A stretch of 64,000 bases of DNA from Rugamonas sp045984285 (GTDB lineage Bacteria > Pseudomonadota > Gammaproteobacteria > Burkholderiales > Burkholderiaceae_D): assembly GCF_045984285.3 (NCBI RefSeq), contig NZ_JBJQIK030000010.1, positions 122,081 through 186,080 on the forward strand, in the 5' to 3' direction. Both the position numbers and the translations under genes were made by a program. The notes under the pieces are model-generated. The model made no database searches. It was not told the DNA's origin and saw nothing but the letters and a program-made list of their open reading frames with translations. Positions 25,180-33,306 of the stretch are shown here, piece after piece (the stretch's first letter is position 1; each line of letters begins with the position of its first letter).

Positions 25180-25584
25180 TCAGTTCCAGCGCCCTCCGCT
25201 GCCGCCCGCACTGTAGCGGCCTGCGCCCAGCAGCATGACGGCCACAGCCGCGAAGAAGTACATGGCCTGCAGTTCGATGGCGGCGCCGCCATGCTCATTC
25301 ATGTGGAACATCTCGCCCCGGTGCACCAGGAACACCGCGACCGCCATGTTGACGGCGATCACCAGCGCCCCAGCGCGCGTCCACACGCCGGCCAGCACCA
25401 GCAGCGGCGCCACGATTTCGCCGACGTAGACCAGATAGCCGAAGGCCGGCGGCAGGCCGGCCTTCGCCACCAGCCCGGTGATGAAGCCGACCCCGCCGAC
25501 CAGCTTCGAGAAGCCGTGGAACAGGATCAGCACTGCGAGCGCCGCGCGCAATATCAGTTTGCCGAGGTCTTGGGAAGCCACCAT
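25180..25584 (-). CDS. DoxX-family inner-membrane protein
   Basis: 134 residues with four hydrophobic helices (LILRAALAVLILFHGFSKL, LVYVGEIVAPLLVLAGVW, ALVIAVNMAVAVFLV, AMYFFAAVAVMLLGAG). FHGFSKLVGG and GEIVAPLLVLAGVWTR are DoxX marks. The family includes quinone-linked oxidase subunits and uncharacterised redox-related membrane proteins; no specific role can be given. AAAGGA lies upstream of the ATG at 25584. Convergent with the metallo-beta-lactamase, three bases apart. Confidence 0.9.
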   Translation of the reverse strand: MVASQDLGKLILRAALAVLILFHGFSKLVGGVGFITGLVAKAGLPPAFGYLVYVGEIVAPLLVLAGVWTRAGALVIAVNMAVAVFLVHRGEMFHMNEHGGAAIELQAMYFFAAVAVMLLGAGRYSAGGSGGRWN

Positions 25585-25661
25585 GCCTTGTCCTTTCGGG
25601 ATTGGGTTGAAACACTGTCATGGTGGACTGTACAGCAATGGCCCCGAAGAGGCCAGTTACC

Positions 25662-26405
25662 TCATCGCTGGTAGCCGGGATTGACACGGTCGAGGCGGCG
25701 CAGCAGACCGGGCCAGGCCAGCGCGCCGCCCAGGCCGCGGGTCACTTGCGCCGCCTGCGCCGCCATGCCCGCCACAATCGGCTGCGGGACGGAAACCAGT
25801 TCCGGCCCGCCCGCCAGCGCACGCACCTGGATCATGCAGGCCGCCTCGAAGATATACATGGCAAGGAAGGCATCCGCCACGCTGCCCGCCACCGTCAGCA
25901 GGCCATGGTTGCGCAGCATCATGAACATGTTCGGGCCGAGGTCGCGCACCAGGCGCGGGCGTTCCTCATCGTGCAGCGCCACGCCTTCATAGTTGTGATA
26001 CCCCAGCGACGACAGCACGAACAGCGACTGCTGCGACAGCGGCCGCAGGCCTTCCTTCTGCGCGGAGACCGCCACGCCATTGATCGAGTGCGCATGCATC
26101 ACGCAGAAGGCATCGCTGCGGCCGTCGTGCACCGCGCTGTGGATGGAAAAGCCGGCCGGGTTCACGTCGAACGGCGAATCGGCCACCTTGCGGCCGTGGT
26201 AGTCCACCTTCACCAGGCTGCTGGCCGTGATCTCGTCGAACAGCTGGCCATAGGGATTGATCAGGAAGTGGCCGGGTTCATCGGGCACGCGGCAGGACAG
26301 GTGGGTGAACACCAGGTCGTCCCAGCCGAACAATGCGTAGAGGCGGTAGGCGGCCGCCAGGTCCACCCGCGCTTTCCATTCCTGTTCGCTGCAGTCTTGT
26401 TTCAT
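25662..26405 (-). CDS. Class II aldolase/adducin-family protein
   Basis: 247 residues. Zinc-site histidines of the family are seen in CVMHAHSINGVAVS and in MMLRNHGLLTVAGSVADAF; FTHLSCRVPDEPGHFLINPYGQLFDEITAS is the substrate and phosphate-loop region. Members include fuculose-phosphate aldolases, decarboxylating dehydratases and oxo-acid decarboxylases. The ATG at 26405 has AAGGAG nine bases upstream; longer readings run into the divergent LysR gene. Divergent from the LysR gene at 26508, suggesting control by it, together with the catabolic genes at 27505-33304. Confidence 0.92.
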   Translation of the reverse strand: MKQDCSEQEWKARVDLAAAYRLYALFGWDDLVFTHLSCRVPDEPGHFLINPYGQLFDEITASSLVKVDYHGRKVADSPFDVNPAGFSIHSAVHDGRSDAFCVMHAHSINGVAVSAQKEGLRPLSQQSLFVLSSLGYHNYEGVALHDEERPRLVRDLGPNMFMMLRNHGLLTVAGSVADAFLAMYIFEAACMIQVRALAGGPELVSVPQPIVAGMAAQAAQVTRGLGGALAWPGLLRRLDRVNPGYQR

Positions 26406-26507
26406 GGTTCGTCTCCTTTTGGTTTGGGCACTGGTATCTTGATCCGCGCTTGCGATAAGATGAAATAACAAAAAACCGCTTTGGCTATAAAAGACAGGAA
26501 TACCCCC

Positions 26508-27392
26508 ATGCTTGATGACGACATTGCCTACTTCATTGCCGTTGCCGATGCGGGCAGCATGGCGCGCGCGGCGCTGCGCATCGGCCTTAGCCAGCCGGCC
26601 CTGAGCAAGGCGGTGCAGCGGCTGGAACGCAAGGTCGGCGTGCCATTGCTGCAGCGCTCGGCGCAGGGCATCGAACTCACCGTGGCCGGCCAGTCCTTCC
26701 TCGCGCGCAGCCGCAGCCTGGCCAGCGACCTGGGCGACGCCGTGCAGGAAGCGCGCGACCTGGGCGGCGGCCAGGCCGGCATCCTGCGCATCGGCGCCAG
26801 CCCGGCCGCATCGAACTTCATGCACCGCACCCTGATGCCGCAGCTGCTGCAGGAGCGGCCCGCCGCCCGCCTGCGCTGCACCGCCGCCTTCAGCGACGCG
26901 CTGCTGGAGATGCTGGCGCAGCGCGAACTGGACCTCGCCCTGCTGCCGGTGCCGGACAACATCGACGCAGAACTCGAGGTGTGCCACCTGATCGACGACG
27001 GCTACAGCGTGATCGTGAACGTGCAGCATCCCCTCGCCGAGCGCGAATTCATCGTGATCGAAGACCTGGCGCAATGCCGCTGGGCCGGTTCGGGCAAGCA
27101 TGAATATGCGCGCGTGCAGATGGAACGCGCCTTCGCCCTGCACAAGCTGGCGCTGCCGCAAGTGGTGGTGGAAGCGAACAACCTGCAGGCGCTGCTGATG
27201 GCCGTGTCGCGCCTGTCGCTGGTGAGCGTGGTGAATACCCATTCGGTGACGCCGGAATCCCTGCCATCCAATGTGCGCCTGCTGCCGCTGCGCTCCGAAC
27301 ACATACGCTGCCCGATCGGCATGGTGTGGCGGCGCGGCTATCTGTCCTCGCTCGCCACCCGCGCCCAGGAGCTGCTGCGCGCCGCCGCCTGA
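26508..27392 (+). CDS. LysR-family transcriptional regulator
   Basis: 294 residues. N-terminal winged helix-turn-helix (DDIAYFIAVADAGSMARAALRIGLSQPALSKAVQRLERKVG in two pieces), then a LysR effector domain. The ATG at 26508 starts exactly at the conserved LysR N-terminus; an in-frame TTG at 26481 is less likely. Lies between the divergent aldolase gene and the AtuA-family operon that begins 112 bases downstream, so it is the probable activator of both. The effector is unknown; a dicarboxylate or CoA-linked intermediate would fit the neighbours. Confidence 0.92.
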   Translation: MLDDDIAYFIAVADAGSMARAALRIGLSQPALSKAVQRLERKVGVPLLQRSAQGIELTVAGQSFLARSRSLASDLGDAVQEARDLGGGQAGILRIGASPAASNFMHRTLMPQLLQERPAARLRCTAAFSDALLEMLAQRELDLALLPVPDNIDAELEVCHLIDDGYSVIVNVQHPLAEREFIVIEDLAQCRWAGSGKHEYARVQMERAFALHKLALPQVVVEANNLQALLMAVSRLSLVSVVNTHSVTPESLPSNVRLLPLRSEHIRCPIGMVWRRGYLSSLATRAQELLRAAA

Positions 27393-27442
27393 ACGTAAAC
27401 AAGCCGCCTTGTGGTGGTGATAGTTGACGACATAAATCAATA

Positions 27443-27471
27443 TTGACAGTTTTTTCGTCATAAAAGATAGT
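27443..27471 (+). promoter_or_regulatory. Sigma-70 promoter before the AtuA/DUF4387 operon
   Basis: TTGACA (27443-27448), 17-base spacer, GATAGT (27466-27471); the ATG follows at 27505. The surroundings are unusually A/T-rich and hold inverted repeats: TGACGA (27425-27430) with TCGTCA (27455-27460), and TTGACA with TGTCAA (27471-27476). These overlap the promoter and may be regulator sites. Confidence 0.55.
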
Positions 27472-27504
27472 GTCAACCGTCACTCACCAACACAAGGAAC
27501 TTTC

Positions 27505-28902
27505 ATGGCTGTCAAAAACGGCACCGGCGGCGCGGTCAGATTGCTCGTGCCAGTCGGTTCTCTGGGGGCCGGCGTGCGCGCCGCCGAAGTGCGCTACGGA
27601 CTGGAGCAAGGCGCCGACGTCATCGCCTCCGACGCGGGGTCGACCGACAGCGGAGCGGCCTACCTGGCGCTCGGCATTTCCAAGAACAACCGCGAGGCGG
27701 TGAAGCGCGACCTGCTGATCCTGATGGCTGCGCAAGCGGAGAAAGGCATTCCGCTGCTGATCGGCTCATGCGGCCAGGCCGGCGGCGATGCCGGCGTGGA
27801 CTGGACCTGCGAGATCGCGGTGGAAGTGGCGCGTGAACTGGGCATCCGGCCGCGCATCGCCCTGCTCTACTCCGAGCAAAGCAAGGAAGTGCTGAAACGG
27901 AAAAACGCCGAAGGCAAGATCCACGCCCTGTCAGTGCTGGGCCCGATGACGGACGCCATGATCGATTCCTGCGACCATATCGTGGCGGCGATGGGGCCGG
28001 AACCGTATATCGCCGCGCTGGAAGCCGGCGCCGATATCGTGCTCGGCGGCCGCACCACCGATACCGCCGTGCTGGCAGCGGTGCCGCTGATGCGCGGCGC
28101 GCCCACCGGCCTCGCATGGCACGCCGGGAAGATCGGCGAGTGTGGCGCCCAGTGCAGCGTCAATCCCGCCGGCGGCGCCGGCGTGCTGATCACCATCGGC
28201 GACGAGCATTTCGACGTGGAGCCGCTGAGCACCGAAAACCGCTGCGTGCCGGAGAGCGTGTCGGCGCATATGCTGTATGAGAACAGCGATCCCTTCCTGC
28301 TGGTGGAACCGGGCGGCGTGCTGGATGTGACGGCGGCGCAGTACGCGCAGCTCGATGCGCGCGCGGTGCGCGTCACCGGTTCCGAATGGGTGAACAAACC
28401 CTACACCATGAAGCTGGAAGGTGCAGGCGCGGGCCAGTACCAGACCATTATGCTGGTCGGCATCGAGCAGCCGGATGTGCTGGCCGACGTGGACGCCTTC
28501 CACGACAAATTCCTGGCCGCGCTGTACGGCCGCGTGCACAGCACCATCGGCGAGGCGGCGGGCGATTTCCACATTTCGCTGCGCATGTACGGCTGGAATG
28601 CCGTCTCCGGACGGCCGGTGCCGAAAGGCGCCCCGCCGCCGCGTGAAATCGGCGTGCTGTTCGTGGCCACCGCCGCCACCCAGGAGATGGCGACCAATAT
28701 CGCCAAGGCCTGCAATCCCTGGTTCTTCCATTTCCCGATGGAGCTCGGCACCGAGCTGCCCAGCTACGGCTTCGCCTTCTCGCCGGCCGATATCGAACGG
28801 GGACCGGTGTACGAGTTCCGCCTGAATCACGTGGTCGAAACGGACGGGCCGCATGAACTGGTGCGCACGAAGTGGGTCGACCTCTCCCAAGACAATCAAT
28901 AA
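27505..28902 (+). CDS. AtuA-family (DUF1446) acyclic terpene utilisation-like protein
   Basis: 465 residues, DUF1446 family: LLVPVGSLGAGVRAAEVRYGLEQGADVIASDAGSTDSG in two parts, then GSCGQAGGDAGVDWT, ALEAGADIVLGGRTTDTAV and NPAGGAGVLITI. AtuA of Pseudomonas is needed for acyclic terpene catabolism, but the biochemical role of this family is not settled. In AtuA the C-terminal part carries a further small domain; here the second partner is a separate gene, DUF4387, 11 bases downstream. The operon continues with an outer-membrane protein and aconitase-family enzymes, so a role in carboxylic-acid breakdown is inferred rather than terpene use. Confidence 0.85.
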   Translation: MAVKNGTGGAVRLLVPVGSLGAGVRAAEVRYGLEQGADVIASDAGSTDSGAAYLALGISKNNREAVKRDLLILMAAQAEKGIPLLIGSCGQAGGDAGVDWTCEIAVEVARELGIRPRIALLYSEQSKEVLKRKNAEGKIHALSVLGPMTDAMIDSCDHIVAAMGPEPYIAALEAGADIVLGGRTTDTAVLAAVPLMRGAPTGLAWHAGKIGECGAQCSVNPAGGAGVLITIGDEHFDVEPLSTENRCVPESVSAHMLYENSDPFLLVEPGGVLDVTAAQYAQLDARAVRVTGSEWVNKPYTMKLEGAGAGQYQTIMLVGIEQPDVLADVDAFHDKFLAALYGRVHSTIGEAAGDFHISLRMYGWNAVSGRPVPKGAPPPREIGVLFVATAATQEMATNIAKACNPWFFHFPMELGTELPSYGFAFSPADIERGPVYEFRLNHVVETDGPHELVRTKWVDLSQDNQ

Positions 28903-28913
28903 GGACAATCACG

Positions 28914-29222
28914 ATGACCACCTTGCAAGAGGTATGCCGCCATATCCGCTCGAAGAACGCGGGACCGTTCTGGGTCACGATGGATTTTTTCTTCGACGGC
29001 AAATACAACTTCGAGCGCTACCACGACCATCCCGCGCTGTCGGCCACCGCGATTGCGGCGGCTTTCGGCGTGGACCCGGCGATGGTGCGCCACTACCCGG
29101 TGCCGAGCCTCAATGTGCTCAAGATCTCCTACCCGCGCGCCAGCGCACAGGGCGGCGTGGTGGAGCGCGACATGCATTGCGGCCAGCAGTACGTGCGGCT
29201 GCTTGGCATTGAACTGAGTTGA
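28914..29222 (+). CDS. DUF4387-domain protein
   Basis: 102 residues covering the whole DUF4387 domain: EVCRHIRSKNAGPFWVTMDFF, FDGKYNFERYHDHPALSATAI, and PSLNVLKISYPRASAQGG near the end. These small proteins regularly follow DUF1446 genes, and the two are thought to act as a complex. Function unknown. AAGGACAATCACG precedes the ATG at 28914. Next in the operon is a MipA/OmpV protein 27 bases downstream. Confidence 0.88.
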   Translation: MTTLQEVCRHIRSKNAGPFWVTMDFFFDGKYNFERYHDHPALSATAIAAAFGVDPAMVRHYPVPSLNVLKISYPRASAQGGVVERDMHCGQQYVRLLGIELS

Positions 29223-29249
29223 ACCTGAAACTGAACTGGATCTGAACAC

Positions 29250-30020
29250 ATGAACAAGCTGACTCTCCCCCTGCTCCTTACCCTCGCCACCCAGGCAGCC
29301 CATGCGGACGACACACAATATCCGGCCGAATGGCGCGGCATGATCGGCGTGGGCGTCGCCAGCAAGCCGGAATACCCCGGCTCCGGCGAGCGCAAAACCG
29401 ACCTGCAGCCGGTCGGGAAGATTACCTACGGCCGCTTCTTCATCGGCGGCCAGGCCGGGCTGGGCATCGGCTACAACGCCTTCGATGCGGGCAACTTCAC
29501 CTTCGGCGCCATGCTGTCGCGCGAATCGAACGGCGAACGCAAGGAATCCGATTCGCCGCGCCTGAAGGGGCTGGGCGACATCGACGAGGCCACCCGCGCC
29601 GGGCTGTTCGTCAGCTACCGCCACGACTGGCTGCGCGCCAACGCTAATGTGCTGTGGGATGTCGGCGGCAAGGACCTGGGCCTCACCGCCACCCTGTCGG
29701 CGGAAGCAGTGACCCGCGCCACGCCCGCACTGGAACTGAGCGCAGGCTTCAGCGTCACCTACGGCAATGACGAATACGCGCAGACCGCGTTCGGCATCAC
29801 GCCCGCACAGGCGGCGCGCTCCGGACTGCCCGCCTACGCGCCGGGCGCCGGCGCAACGCGCGGCGCCTTCCAGCTCGGCGCCAGCTACGCGCTCACGCCG
29901 TCGTGGACGCTGGGCGCCCGCCTCAATGCCGGCCGCCTTCTGGGCGATTCGGCAAAGAGCACGGTGGTGGAGAAGAAAGCGCAGAACTCCGTCGCCTTCT
30001 TCGTCGGCTACAGGTTCTGA
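29250..30020 (+). CDS. MipA/OmpV-family outer-membrane protein
   Basis: 256 residues. Signal peptide (KLTLPLLLTLATQAAHA-DD), then the MipA/OmpV pattern: GVGVASKPEYPGSGERKTDLQPV, FIGGQAGLGIGYN, and a terminal aromatic YRF. These beta-barrels are involved in outer-membrane organisation or small-molecule passage. Between catabolic genes, with 3 bases to the LeuC-like gene, it most likely lets the operon's substrate in. No individual ligand can be named. Confidence 0.88.
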   Translation: MNKLTLPLLLTLATQAAHADDTQYPAEWRGMIGVGVASKPEYPGSGERKTDLQPVGKITYGRFFIGGQAGLGIGYNAFDAGNFTFGAMLSRESNGERKESDSPRLKGLGDIDEATRAGLFVSYRHDWLRANANVLWDVGGKDLGLTATLSAEAVTRATPALELSAGFSVTYGNDEYAQTAFGITPAQAARSGLPAYAPGAGATRGAFQLGASYALTPSWTLGARLNAGRLLGDSAKSTVVEKKAQNSVAFFVGYRF

Positions 30021-30023
30021 GCC

Positions 30024-31421
30024 ATGGCCAGCACGCTTTACAGGAAGCTGTTCGAATCGCATATCGCCGCGCGGCTGGATGATGAATATGTGCTGCTCTA
30101 CACCGACCTGCACATCATGAACGAGTACACCAGCCCGCAGGCTTTTGCGGGGCTGCGCGAACAGGGCCGCACGGTGGCCAGGCCCGAACAGCAGATGGCC
30201 GTGGTGGACCACATCATCCCGACGCATCCCAGCGCGATACGGGTGATCCAGGACGGCCCGTCGGCCCTGCAGGCCAGGAACCTGGCGCGCAACTGCCGCG
30301 AGTACGGCATTGCGCTGTTCGATACCAACGACGCCTTGCAGGGCATCGAACACGTGGTCGCGCCGGAGCTGGGCATGATCCGGCCGGGCATGGTGGTGCT
30401 GTGCGGCGACAGCCACACCACCACCTACGGCGCGCTGGGTGCGCTGGGCTTCGGTATCGGCACTTCCGAAGTGGAGCATGTGCTGGCCACACAAACGCTG
30501 GTCTACAAGCCCGCGCGAGACATGCGCATCGATGTCAGCGGCGAACTGGCGCCCGGCGTCAGCGCCAAAGACCTGATCATGTATATCATCAGCCGCATCG
30601 GCGCCCAGGGCGCGCGCGGCTTTGCCGTGGAGTTCACCGGCAGCGCCATCAGCGCCCTGTCGATCGAAGCACGCATGACCCTGTGCAATATGGCGGTGGA
30701 AGCAGGCGCCCGCACCGCCCTGATCGCGCCGGACGGCAAGGCCCGCGACTATGTATTCGAGCGCGCGTCCGACCTGCAGGGCAGCCTGCGCAGCCAGGCC
30801 GCCTCGGTCTGGGCCCTGCTGCGCAGCGATGCCGATGCCGTGTTCGACGAAACCCATTTCTTTCATGCCGCCGATGTTGCGCCCTTCGTTACCTGGGGCA
30901 CGAGTCCCGACCAGGCGATTGCCATCGACAGCCGGATTCCCGCAGCGGACGGCAGCGCCGGCCACGCGCGGGCGCTGGAATACACTCGGCTGCGGGCTGG
31001 CATGCCGCTGGAAGGCCTGGCGGTCGACCGCGTGTTCATCGGATCCTGCACCAATGCCCGCATCGAAGACCTGCGCGAAGTTGCGCGCATTGTGGAAGGC
31101 CGCAAGGTGGCGCCGGGCGTGCGCGCCATGGTGGTGCCGGGTTCCGGGACCGTGCGGCGGCAGGCCGAGGAAGAAGGCATTGCCGGCATCCTGGCCGCCA
31201 GCGGTTTCGAATGGCGCAAGCCTGGCTGCTCGATGTGCCTCGCCATGAACGACGACGTGCTGGCGCCCGGCGAACGCTGCGCCTCCACCACCAACCGCAA
31301 TTTCGAGGGCCGCCAGGGCCGCGGCGGCATCACCCATCTCATGAGCCCTGCCATGGCCGCCGCCGCGGCCCTTACCGGCCGCATTACCGACGTACGTAAA
31401 CTGGGGGCCGCACATGCCTGA
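30024..31421 (+). CDS. leuC: Aconitase-family large subunit (LeuC-like hydro-lyase)
   Basis: 465 residues. The [4Fe-4S] ligands are present: Cys in IGSCTNARIEDL and two in PGCSMCLAMN. VVLCGDSHTTTYGALGALGFGIG is the conserved substrate and cluster loop, and YTDLHIMNEYTSPQAF the N-terminal one. It resembles isopropylmalate isomerase large subunit, and length fits. The small subunit follows with an 8-base overlap. It is not beside leuB or leuA; its neighbours are AtuA/DUF4387, a citrate-synthase-like gene and a CitMHS transporter. A catabolic dehydration/isomerisation of a hydroxy di- or tricarboxylate is therefore as likely as leucine synthesis. Gene symbol reflects homology only. Confidence 0.88.
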   Translation: MASTLYRKLFESHIAARLDDEYVLLYTDLHIMNEYTSPQAFAGLREQGRTVARPEQQMAVVDHIIPTHPSAIRVIQDGPSALQARNLARNCREYGIALFDTNDALQGIEHVVAPELGMIRPGMVVLCGDSHTTTYGALGALGFGIGTSEVEHVLATQTLVYKPARDMRIDVSGELAPGVSAKDLIMYIISRIGAQGARGFAVEFTGSAISALSIEARMTLCNMAVEAGARTALIAPDGKARDYVFERASDLQGSLRSQAASVWALLRSDADAVFDETHFFHAADVAPFVTWGTSPDQAIAIDSRIPAADGSAGHARALEYTRLRAGMPLEGLAVDRVFIGSCTNARIEDLREVARIVEGRKVAPGVRAMVVPGSGTVRRQAEEEGIAGILAASGFEWRKPGCSMCLAMNDDVLAPGERCASTTNRNFEGRQGRGGITHLMSPAMAAAAALTGRITDVRKLGAAHA

Positions 31422-32058
31422 ACAATACCGCCTCGAAGGCCGCATGGCCCCGCTGCTGATCGATAATCTCGACACCGACCAGATCATGCCCAAGCAGTTC
31501 CTGCGCCGCATCGACAAGGCCGGGCTGGCGGATGGCCTGCTGTATGACCTGCGCTTCGACGGAAATGGCCGGCCGCGCGCGGATTGCGTACTGAACCAGC
31601 CGCAGTACAGCCGCCCGGCCGCGCTGCTGGGCGGCGCCAATTTCGGCTGCGGCTCCAGCCGCGAGCACGCGGTGTGGGGCCTGCTGCAGTATGGCGTGCG
31701 CATGGTGGTCGCGCCCAGTTTCGGCGAAATCTTCTACAACAATGCGATGAACAACCGCCTGCTGCTGATCACCCTGCCGGAGCAGGATATCGCCCGGCTG
31801 GCGCAGGATGCGGCGGCAAGCGACACCAACCGGATACGGGTGGATCTCGACGCCATGCGCCTGTTCAGCTTCAGCCACGAAGCAGGCTTCGCGCTGAACG
31901 AACGGCACCGCCGCATGTTCCTCGAAGGCCTGGACATGATCGGCGCTTCGCTGCGCCACCGCGAAGCGATTGCCGCCTTCGAAACGGCGCACCGGCGCCG
32001 CTATCCCTGGCTGGCGAATGTGCCTTTGCGCGCCCCCGGCACGGCAGGGATGGATTAG
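31414..32058 (+). CDS. leuD: Aconitase-family small subunit (LeuD-like)
   Basis: 214 residues, with the swivel domain: NLDTDQIMPKQFLRRIDKAG, GGANFGCGSSREHAVWGL (the Arg-bearing loop) and VVAPSFGEIFYNNAMNNRLL. The ATG overlaps the end of the large-subunit gene by 8 bases, so both are made in equal amounts. Same caveat as its partner: the substrate may be a different hydroxyacid than isopropylmalate, since no other leucine genes are present. Confidence 0.9.
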   Translation: MPEQYRLEGRMAPLLIDNLDTDQIMPKQFLRRIDKAGLADGLLYDLRFDGNGRPRADCVLNQPQYSRPAALLGGANFGCGSSREHAVWGLLQYGVRMVVAPSFGEIFYNNAMNNRLLLITLPEQDIARLAQDAAASDTNRIRVDLDAMRLFSFSHEAGFALNERHRRMFLEGLDMIGASLRHREAIAAFETAHRRRYPWLANVPLRAPGTAGMD

Positions 32059-32098
32059 AATATGCCGCACCATCCCACCATGAGAGAGCCGATACGCA

Positions 32099-33304
32099 AT
32101 GGCCGACCAGTCATCGGAGAAACGCCTGATTTCCCCCCAAGCGGAATACCTGACCGCAGCTGACGCCATGAGCATGCTGGGCGTGAGCGCGCAAACGCTG
32201 TACGCCTATGTGAGCCGCAAGGGCCTGCGCACCAAGCCGGTGCCGGGCAGCCGCCAGCGGCTCTACTGGAAGGACGATATCGAAAGGCTGATGCAGAAGA
32301 AAGCCCCTGCGCAGCACGACGCCATCTTCTCCCAGAACAGCACCCTCACCCTGATTACCGAAGACGCCCTGTTCTACCGCGGCCGGAACGTGGCGGAACT
32401 GGCCGAACACGCATCGCTGGAAACCGTCGCGAGCCTGCTGTGGGGCTGCGACGAAGCCTCCACTTTCATCGACAAGGCGCCCCAGGCGCCGGCGCTGTGG
32501 TCCGAACTCGAACGCCTGTTCCGGGACCAGAGCCCCGTCAACCGCGCCACCGCCCTGTTCCCCCTGCTGGAAGAAGCCAATCCGCGCGCCTACGACCTGT
32601 CGCATGCCGGCATGGCGCGCACCGGCGCCGATATCCTGCGCTGGATGGCGGCGATTACCGTGAATGCGCCGCTGCCCACCACGGAACCGATACACCAAAT
32701 GGTGGCGCGCTGCCTGAAGCTGTCGCCGCTTGGCTCGGAAGTGGTGCGCCGCATCCTGGTGCTGTCGGCCGACCATGGCTTCGAGGCCAGCGTGGTGGTA
32801 GTGCGCACGCTGGCCAGCAGCGGCGTGACGCCCTGGCGCGCGCTGGTGGGCGGCCTGGCCGTTTCCACGGGACGGCATACGAAGTTCAGCCACATCGAGT
32901 CCATGGGCCGCCTGATCCACGAGATCATCGGCAGCAGCGACCCGCGCGGCGTGATCGTGCGGCGCGCGCAGGTGGGCGATGAACTCAAGGGTTTCAATTC
33001 AGATGTGTATGCGCATGGCGATCCGCGCGCACGCGCCCTGCTCGCCTTCTGCGCGGAGGCCTTCCACGACGATCCGCGCTACCAGCGCCTGCTGGAGGCG
33101 CTGGCAACGGTGAAGGAGATCCAGGACCGCGAACCGGCATTTGCCTTCATGTGCGCGGTGGCCTGCATCCTGGTGGGCATGGAGGCGCGCGCCTCGGTGT
33201 TCCAGCTGGGGCGCGCAACCGGCTGGATTGCGCACGCCATCGAACAGTACCAGAGCGGCGACCTGAAACGGCAGCGGGGCAACTACCGCGGCCCGCTGCC
33301 GTAA
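32099..33304 (+). CDS. Helix-turn-helix/citrate-synthase fusion protein lacking expected active-site residues
   Basis: 401 residues. The first 65 form a MerR/excisionase-like helix-turn-helix (YLTAADAMSMLGVSAQTLYAY with RQRLYWKDDIERL). The rest has citrate-synthase folds: LITEDALFYRGRNVAELAEHASLETVASLLWG in two parts, ILVLSADHGFEAS, and HGDPRARAL. The His of the ADHxxxAS motif is kept. The second catalytic His, normally in GPLHGGAN, is replaced by GGLAVSTGRHT; the GFGHxVY motif reads GFNSDVY; and the catalytic Asp of the VDFYSG region is absent (EPAFAFM). It may condense a different substrate, or sense acyl-CoA and bind DNA. It begins 40 bases after the LeuD-like gene. Confidence 0.85.
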   Translation: MADQSSEKRLISPQAEYLTAADAMSMLGVSAQTLYAYVSRKGLRTKPVPGSRQRLYWKDDIERLMQKKAPAQHDAIFSQNSTLTLITEDALFYRGRNVAELAEHASLETVASLLWGCDEASTFIDKAPQAPALWSELERLFRDQSPVNRATALFPLLEEANPRAYDLSHAGMARTGADILRWMAAITVNAPLPTTEPIHQMVARCLKLSPLGSEVVRRILVLSADHGFEASVVVVRTLASSGVTPWRALVGGLAVSTGRHTKFSHIESMGRLIHEIIGSSDPRGVIVRRAQVGDELKGFNSDVYAHGDPRARALLAFCAEAFHDDPRYQRLLEALATVKEIQDREPAFAFMCAVACILVGMEARASVFQLGRATGWIAHAIEQYQSGDLKRQRGNYRGPLP

Positions 33305-33306
33305 GC

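Noticed and set aside
30024..32058. Leucine biosynthesis operon
   Set aside because: LeuC and LeuD types are present but neither leuA nor leuB; neighbours are catabolic and transport genes.
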